Source: Linyphia triangularis (taxonomy: Eukaryota; Arthropoda; Arachnida; Araneae; Linyphiidae). Taken from it: a stretch of DNA of 64,000 nt. The DNA lies in assembly GCA_963978545.1 (NCBI GenBank), contig OZ021732.1:24004688-24068687 (forward strand). The letters run 5' to 3'. A program made the translations under genes and the position numbers. The notes beneath the pieces were generated by a model that worked only from the letters and a program-made list of their open reading frames with translations, was not told the origin of the DNA and did no database searches. Shown piece after piece: positions 11,356 to 64,000 of the stretch. Every line of letters starts with the position of its first letter. The first letter of the stretch is position 1.

Positions 11356-13545
11356 ATATTTTGTAATGTATGTTTTAGACCACCATTTTAAAAAAAAATC
11401 TTTAGTCAGTAGATTTTTGAAATTATTTATTTCCAAATGCTCTCAAAACTTTAATTTTTCATGGTAGCAAAAAAAACTTAAGATCTCTCAATAAATTTGA
11501 TAAAAAAAAAAGTTTTTGCGAATGATTTTACTTAGACGTTATCTGGGTATTAGCATGACTGCATAAACCTAAGTTCAACTTTATCTTATACTAAAATCCA
11601 TTTTTTGAAATAAAATAAGAAAATGAGTCTTTAATTATGTTACAACCAATACATTACAAATTTAAAGTTTGTACAGACCCTTCAATACTCACAAGTTATG
11701 ATAATATTCATTACTGTTTCTTACTAAATTGTAAGTATAATTAATATTTATATACATGTCATTCTTATTTTATTACACTCCTTGCTAAATGTGTTGTTTG
11801 TCTTTGCCAGGTAGAACTCGCATAGCCTCCTTATTATGCCTTTCATGTATGAATGTCTTTGCATATCTATTTTACAAAACTTCAAAATTTGGATTTTAAT
11901 AATGAATTTACAGAGTAAAACTTAATAGCATTGCATACATATGGTTCACACTGAAGCTGCAACGTATGCTATTTAAAATTCTTCTGAAAAAAATAACTTT
12001 TTTGTTTAATTTGGTCAAAGTTTTTTCTTTAAAAAACTTTGTAAAAAGTATTCAGATTCAATTTTTTTTTTTGGTAGTAGTAAAGCAAATTTTAATTATC
12101 ATAACAACAGGGAGCGATTTATTATCAATTACTTGACATTGTTATTGATAATTTATTGACAGAAGGGGGAACAGTTTTTCTACTCTTGTAAAGTATGATG
12201 ATAAATTGTCACCCAGAATATCAGATATTATGTTAGCAAAAGTAATCTCAATCGATTATGATGTTGAGATGAATTATTTTAATGCTTTTTCGGTTCTCTT
12301 TCTGAAGTACTATAGATAACTATATGTCCAGCTGGAAAGCTGGAGCTGTTTCCAGCTGTTTTGCCATGTTCTTGTACAAAAAAAACAAAAAAAACCCACC
12401 TAAACAAGCAACTATATTTGTATTATGATCTCAACGTAGTGGCAGTGCTAAAAACCAACTTTTATTATAGTGTTTTCCTATTTGATAAATTAAAGAAACC
12501 TTGAATTAATTAAATGCCTTAAGGGATCTTTGTTTAATATAGTTTTGTTATTTACAAAATATTTAATTCCAATGTCAATTTATTCAGCCACAAGAAGAAC
12601 TTTTCATTGAATGGATAATTCTAACAAACAAAAGAGTAAGAAACTGAGAAATAATTTTTTCTTTATATTTTCTCCTTTGTTTAATGCAATTATATGAATA
12701 TTATATCATGATTATTTATGGATTTAAGGTCTTTTTAATTGTTTTATTAGTATTTCAACTAGGTAAAATTTTTTATCAGGAGTTTTATATGTGATGTTTT
12801 TAATCTTTTAATTTTTTGTTCTGTTTCAAGAGTTGCATCCAATACAAATTCTTCTCGGTCACTTCTGAGGAAACAGATTTTTTTTTATTAACAAAACATG
12901 TTTACTTATAAACTTTCTTATATGCCCAAGTAAAAAAAGAATAATTTTACAAAATTCTAAATTTTTTTTTTAACGTTATAAGTTGTAGTAAAAGAATTTT
13001 AAAGTTTTTTACTATTTCATTAGGTTTTTGATTTTAGGAGTTTTATACAACTCTTTTCATGACATCACAATTCAAAGTTTAGGTAACAGATTTATAACTG
13101 ATTCTGGAAGTGCAGCATACTTTTGATGAAGAGGGTTTGAAAGAAGATTAGTTTATTTTGCAATAATTTGTAATCTGCCATTGAATAATTTTACTTAAAA
13201 ATACATTACATTTATTTTGGATTTTTTTTTCCCTTAAGGAATGAAATTTTTTTAAGTATTTTTATTAGCTGTTTGCTGATTCGCTCCCATATTATTTGTT
13301 ACTAGCAAATTGCTTGTATGCAAAGTTTAGTGTTTCATTATATAACTGTATGTATCTCGAGTTGTAGGGGAAGCAGTCTGAATGAGCTCTAATAAACAAA
13401 AGCCTGTTAAATTCAACCGATTCATTTCCTTTATAACTCTTGTTTTCCCCGCATCAGATAAGTCAACATTAGCATCTGAAAATTACTCAATTGTTTCCTA
13501 TCCAAATAGGTTTGTCACTTTTTGTGTGAAAAGTTCACCATTTCT
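11356..13545. other. Intergenic AT-rich stretch, no gene seen
   Basis: Between the Dcaf13 poly(A) signal and the 3.7 kb transposon I see only homopolymer-rich, AT-rich sequence with no coding homology, RNA gene or clear repeat. A small CAGCTG-rich patch (AAAGCTGGAGCTGTTTCCAG) occurs near 12330-12360. Confidence 0.6.
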
Positions 13546-14135
13546 ATACTACAGGGTGCGTACGCGGCCTGGAAAACCTGGAAAGTCCTTGAATTTCATT
13601 ATTTTTTTTCAAGGCCTTGAATAGCCTGGAAAAATAGGATTATTTCTAAAAAAGCCTGGAAAGTCCTTGAATTTCCCATTTTCAATTCTAAAACCATAAA
13701 ATTCTCGTTCCCGTATTACCATTATTCTGACGTCACACTTTCTAGCCGGTTCACTTTTGGCGGATCTGTCAATCACACTTGAATCGGTTCCTCCCGAGCG
13801 GCCCTGGAACGGCACGGTCACTATGACCTTTGACCTCTCCCCGAACGGGACAAAAAGTTGCACGATGAGTATCCGGTGGAAAGAGGGTGTAATTTGATAT
13901 GCAGGATATTTTCGCTTTTCTCTCTCCCTCCCTTATTAGGTGCATTCTCAAACGACCAAAATTTTCCTCTGAGAGGATTTTGTGTTTGTTGGAAATGGAA
14001 TGAAAAAGAGCGCGCTTAGCATATTTGTATATAAAATATCGAAGGGAAAAGAATCGAATTAATCGCACTATGTGGATTCATCCCATTGTTTAGAGCCGAT
14101 CAACATTCGGTATGTTCTTCTGTCTTTACCCGCAG

Positions 14136-14299
14136 TTAAAGGAAGACAAAGTAAAAAATTTCAACTTTTTCCGGATGTCGATTGAGAGCTTCGACGAGTT
14201 GGTGGAGAAATTATGTTCCAGACTGCAAAAACCCGACACTAACTATCGGAGGAGTATATCGCCTACAGAGAAAATAGCAGTTACGCTTCGGTATTGTAT
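14136..14299 (+). pseudogene. PIF/Harbinger-like transposase fragment
   Basis: After an acceptor-like CCCGCAG, the frame reads FRMSIESFDELVEKLCSRLQ and DTNYRRSISPTEKIAVTLRY. The order and content match the N-terminal helical region of HARBI1-like transposases (FRMS..FDEL..., DTN.R.SI...E.LAVTLRYLATG). The frame loses similarity right after LRY and no DDE catalytic part is found downstream, so it is a relic or an isolated exon. Confidence 0.75.
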
Positions 14300-14524
14300 T
14301 ATGATTTATATCATTCTTTCATTTATGTCGATTCCTATTTAAAGAAAGAAGAATTTCTTTTTCTGTAGAAAGTGAAGGGTATGTAATTTTTTATATCAAT
14401 TACTAAAATGGCCTACTTTAAAGCCGTGAAAGTTATTAACTAAGGTTGCTGGGAAAAAAAACCTTCCAATTTTATTAAATTTATTTTGAGCTCTTTAAAA
14501 AAATTCTAATTACAGGGATGTAAG

Positions 14525-14622
14525 AGCTGTTCCAAAGTGCGCCAAACTGACTACCCTGCTCCAAACTGCGCCAAAAACCTCTTTTCGGTTAAGATTGCGC
14601 CGAACTGCGCCAAAAAATGATT
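14525..14622. repeat. Cluster of TGCGCCAAACTG-type motifs
   Basis: Five diverged copies of GCGCCAAA/CTCCAAACTG-like units occur within 100 bp inside the DNA transposon. They may be transposase-binding subterminal repeats or a degraded minisatellite. Confidence 0.55.
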
Positions 14623-15444
14623 TTTTGACTTGAAAAACTACTTGGCTAGAATTTTGTCTCGAAATTTTTCAAAATTATCAAAAACGTCACCAACAAAGCG
14701 ATAAAGAGTATTTTGCCCTTCAAGGGCGTTTTTCGTCAGTTAACGTGCCGGAAAAGGTTCGCACTTGAAAATACATATTACAATCTCTCAGTTTTGTTGT
14801 AGGTTTTTCAAACTATAAAGAAGTAGTAAATGAATCAGTGTGTATCTGATTTAAATCTGTTTTCTTGGCTGATTTTAGGTATAGAAAATTAATACTTTTT
14901 TTTATACTTATAGAATACATGTTTTTTTTTTTTTTTTTTTAATTTTTTTTTTTTTTTTACTGAGACTTCGTGCTAAAAATAGAATACAAGTATTGTATTT
15001 TTCACACAAGCAATCTTAGTGCATCTGGTTTAGATTTGCACTCTTGCCTGGTTTCAATAATAAAGAAATATATAGCTTTCTTTAAGCTAAAAGAAAACGC
15101 GAATATTTTTTAATTTCTAAGTCATCGGTAAAACGGGATTTGAATTTTGAACTTGCCTTTTTGATTATCTGTAAGGATTGGTGACTATTAGTAAATGATT
15201 TTTTGGCAACGCTGGATGTTGGATCATGATTTTGGCTTGGCAACGAACGGGAAAACGCATATTACGTCATTCTTTTATTGTAGCCAATTCCCAGAAAAAG
15301 CGCAAAGTCGTACCCTAGACTAGAAATTTTACGAAGAACTTGAATGGGGGATTTAAGCTATGTCTTTATTTAAAAAAAAGTAAGGATTTCTTGTATTTAC
15401 AAATATTTGTTCCTTTAAATTAGCGATAGGAAAGATCAGGGATT

Positions 15445-15490
15445 CGCGGCAGTATGCCCCTTGTTCCGTTAAACTTCAACCAACCAACCA
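15445..15490 (+). repeat. SINE tail fragment, (AACC)-type
   Basis: CAGTATGCCCCTTGTTCC followed by CAACCAACCAACCA. It matches the 3' part of the full SINE at 29214-29404. Confidence 0.55.
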
Positions 15491-16209
15491 GGGATTCGCG
15501 CTTTAAATTCAAACTGTAGAAGGCATGAAATCAATCTTTATGCATCCAATTTGGATATTTTTTTCTTGCCTGTTTGTAAGTAAAAATAATAAATATTTTT
15601 CTTAGTACTTTAAGAGTGCATGATTATTTTTTTGGCACATATTTAAAAAAAAAAACTAACCAAATAACCACAGACTTAAGATCATTTTGTTTCCATTGAC
15701 CTTGAGATTTCACATGGGAACCCTCTAATCCATTTAGACAATGGAGAGTGTTAGAAAACAAACCACTACAAAAATTAATATTTTTCAGCTTGCCTTGTTT
15801 TAGTTTATTATTTAATTACATTAGAAGTTATTTCTTTATGTTAAATGCTAGTATAATTGTCTAATTTCAGTTAGAGGTTTTAATTTGTTTGAGTTTAAAA
15901 AAAAATTATCTTCCAATAAACAAATAGCCCTAAAAAATCTGCTAAGTGAAGCTATCAGTCCAAACAAGTTATGAAATCTAATGCTTGCCGCTAAGCAGCC
16001 TTGTTTCACTTTTTTTGCATGGGGGGGGGGGGGAGGAAGTACTTTGTATCGAATTAAATTATTTTGGATTATTGGGAAGAACTTCTATAGGTAATTGGTA
16101 CTAAGCAGACTAGAGTTTTTAAAGAAAAAAATCTTATTTCATCAGTTGTTAAAAGTAGCTCTAACTGAGATTATTTCGAAAAACTTTCAGTGATGAACCG
16201 AATCTTATG

Positions 16210-16269
16210 ATTGGTTGGTTAGTTTTTGTGGCACAAAAGCAACACTAGGGCCATGCTGTGCCCCGAACC
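16210..16269 (-). repeat. SINE tail fragment, (AACC)-type, reverse
   Basis: The minus strand reads GGCCCTAGTGTTGCTTTTGT and ends with CTAACCAACCAATC, the same tail family as 29340-29404. Confidence 0.6.
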
Positions 16270-17222
16270 TTATGATATCATGTCATCATTGAAAACTTCC
16301 TAATATTTTAATTGTTGGCAAAGAGGTTAATAAATGCCATGCTTTTTAATTTATTTTTTGAGTAATGCAATCAAATTAATAATTGTAAATTTAGAATGCA
16401 AACGTATTTATGAACAAGTTGCACCTTTTTTTTACTTTAAATTAATCTGAAATATCAAGGTTGAAATATACAAAAATATTTGCTTCATCACTAATTTAAA
16501 TGTAATAATTTTCTGCTCCAAAACCACATTTTGCTGCTTCAAAATCGTATTTGTACTCAAAGCCGAAGGAGGGGGTTTAAAAAATTACTCGCTTTTTTCG
16601 AGTTATCGAAGAACTTGTGAAAATGATGGCTATATCTATTTCTGTGGCTAAAAATTATCGACTCCGAGATGGAAACCTCAGGGAATTTTTTTTCTGAAAA
16701 TGTGTATGAACCCTGTTTAAAGAATAGTATCTCTAAATAAAGTACTAAAATTTAATGTGATTTGAATGTCCACATAAGTAGGAATAATTGTTTATTTACT
16801 TAGTTTAAATTATTTTCAGAAATTTTTTTAATTATTATTTAAACATTAATTATTCTAGTTAATGACAAATTTTATTTATAAATACGAGTACGTGTAATTA
16901 GAAAAGAATTAACCCGGTTTAAACAAAAAAAAAAACTGGTTTAAACCCAACATTTTTTTTTTTTTTAACCTAGTTTTTTTCCTTATCCTGGTAAGAGGTA
17001 TAATTATCAATAAATATATGTGGTTGCATCTTAGTTGTTAAGTAATAAGTATTTTAATTCTTTTTGCAACTTCGTTAATTAAAAAAAATATATAAAAATT
17101 AAATTTTGGTATCGACTCTGCAACGGTAAAATAGGGCCTTGATTTTTGTTGAAATATCCTTGAAAAGGGCCTTGAAAGTCCTTGAATTTCACTTCCAAAA
17201 AAGTGTATGCACCCTGATACTA

Positions 17223-17824
17223 TAATTATTTAAAAAAATTGTGACACTTTCAATATATATCACTTAAGTATGGTCTATATTGTCCATCAGATGTTCTCCT
17301 TTTTGGCAGGTACAAGAAAGGCAATATGTGTGTAGTGCAAAGAACTTTAAAAGTTCATAGAATTTTAATTATTTTAATATTCAGTTACATTTATATTTAG
17401 TTCATTAATTATATCAATGTTTACTGCATTAATTCAGATTTACCTCATTATATAGTGACTTAGTAATGTTATTAGTATGCCAGGGAATGATGCTTTTTTC
17501 CATTTTAATTAATACCAAAGTGTGAAATTAAATCAGAAAAATAAAAACAGATTATATATACTCAAGAGTTCCATGACATTTTATTTTTCATTGCAAATAC
17601 AAAGGTTAACAGCATATTGTAATTAAATTGTACTTTGTGGCTATTTATGACAGGAAGAACACTTTTTATTTGAAAAAGTCTTTGATGCACACAGTTACTT
17701 GTATTTATCATCACGTAAAAAAACAAAAACAAAAAATCTTAATTTTACTTTCAGGCAATACTTAATGTATATGTCCATTTTCTCTAATCCAAGCAATGGA
17801 AGAGAGTATTTTGAAAGGAATCAA
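17223..17824 (-). other. Mhc 3' UTR and convergent intergenic gap
   Basis: On the minus strand, AATAAA occurs at 17665-17670 (about 155 nt after the Mhc stop) and 17580-17585 (about 240 nt after). Either can serve as the Mhc poly(A) signal. No other feature is visible before the transposon end at 17222. Confidence 0.55.
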
Positions 17825-63273
<45,449 letters not shown>

Positions 63274-64000
63274 CTGCGTACGAGAATTAAAAAAACAAAA
63301 TCAAATATCATAGATAAGTATTTTATAAATATAAAGTTTTGAATATTTATTTAATCCTTTCACTTCTTAAGCCGAAAAAATGCGTTTCTGACAAAAGAGC
63401 ATTGTGCCTGGCGCGTATATTTTTGGGAATAAAAGTCGCAACTATTTTACACAGCAAATATTACTTTTAAGAACTGAACTAAAAAAGATGATTCTTTATA
63501 TTTAACGGCAAGTAGCGCATGAAACTTTAATTTACATACCAGTATTTTTAAAAAAATAGTATATGATGAATCAAAATTAGAAAGTTATTTTGTAGTTCCC
63601 AGCTTATTTCTAAAAATCAGTAAAAAAATTATTCAACACAATGGAAAATTTTAAAAATATAATGGTTCACAGTGAAAGGATTAAATTATATTTTTAAAGG
63701 GGGCATTTTACTAAATACAAAATTTACTATTGTTTTTAAAATTACATATAAATATATTTTTAAATTTAATTTGAATCGAATTTATGGGTGCACATTTCAA
63801 ATAACAACAACAAACGAATTTTGGGTCAAAGTACTGCCTTAATAACAAAGAATGGTGCATGTATATTTTTGAAATTTATTATGCTTCTTTATGTTTCGAG
63901 TGTTTACTGCATTAAATTGAAGTTATACTTGCTTCTTATATGTACACTAAACTACTAATACTTTTTTTTATTATTTGAAATAATATTTCACCTTTTGATT
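63274..64000 (-). other. Mhc: Mhc intron upstream of e1 (partial)
   Basis: AT-rich sequence to the right edge; I found no exon encoding the residues expected before TYSGLF. Confidence 0.6.

Larger units (their letters stand above)
13552..17216 (+). mobile_element. 3.7 kb DNA transposon with CAGGGTG termini and 6-bp target duplication
   Basis: Inverted ends CAGGGTGCGTACGC and, in reverse complement from the right, CAGGGTGCATACAC are flanked by the direct repeat ATACTA at 13546-13551 and 17217-17222. Both ends carry subterminal CCTTGAAAG/TCCTTGAATTTC motifs. The interior has a short PIF/Harbinger-like transposase exon at about 14135-14299, SINE fragments, a poly(G) run and an inner GTATGAACCCTG end near 16703-16715 that may mark a nested copy. 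The 6-bp duplication fits hAT-type better than Harbinger (3 bp), so the interior may be composite. Confidence 0.75.

Noticed and set aside
13609..14068. Minus-strand ORFs at the left end of the 3.7 kb transposon
   Set aside because: No transposase or other homology; they overlap the terminal repeat sequence and read opposite to the Harbinger-like exon.

Overview
The window is AT-rich animal DNA with intron-rich genes, spliceosomal GT-AG and GC-AG junctions, dense transposon debris and tRNA-derived SINEs. The two genes, their arthropod-type tandem alternative myosin exons and the interspersed repeats point to an arthropod. I infer a chelicerate, probably a spider, but that is not proven by the sequence.

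Layout. 1-2705: the 5' part of a decayed Ty3/gypsy-type LTR retrotransposon on the minus strand (LTR, gag, protease, start of reverse transcriptase). It appears to sit antisense in an intron of the next gene. 3156-11333, plus strand: the last eight coding exons (289 codons, one continuous frame) of Dcaf13, the Sof1-type WD-repeat protein of the small-subunit processome. Its introns carry a piggyBac-like MITE, an abutting CAGGG-type MITE, a pogo-like MITE and a degenerate repeat. 11334-17824: the gap between two convergent genes, more than half of it filled by a 3.7 kb DNA transposon with a 6-bp target duplication.

17825-63273, minus strand: muscle myosin heavy chain (Mhc), running right to left. 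I could place 39 exon positions. Taking one exon at each position gives 5592 nt, exactly 1864 codons including the stop, with every junction in frame. Only the first roughly 115 residues lie beyond the right edge. The order is: motor domain (P-loop, switch I, switch II, relay, loop 2, SH1/SH2, converter), IQ region, then a long coiled-coil rod and a non-helical tail.

Four positions carry tandem alternative exons. Position e7 (nucleotide-pocket region) has two copies, e10 (relay) two, e14 (actin-binding helix and SH2 side) two, and e16 (converter) three. That allows 24 combinations. The e7, e10 and e16 clusters correspond to Drosophila exons 7, 9 and 11. The e14 pair is not one of the classical Drosophila clusters. 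One converter exon (42001-42124) has no start codon or long ORF of its own and is recognisable only by homology plus splice phase. Two of the three converter exons must use a GC 5' splice site, as must the rod exon at 26290-26530.

The Mhc introns also carry a fold-back MITE family (two copies), a Tc1-like relic inside the converter cluster, tRNA-derived SINEs with an (AACC)-type tail family, long TA microsatellites and several hairpins. The most novel element I see is the converter and loop-2/SH2 alternative-exon architecture with its GC donors.
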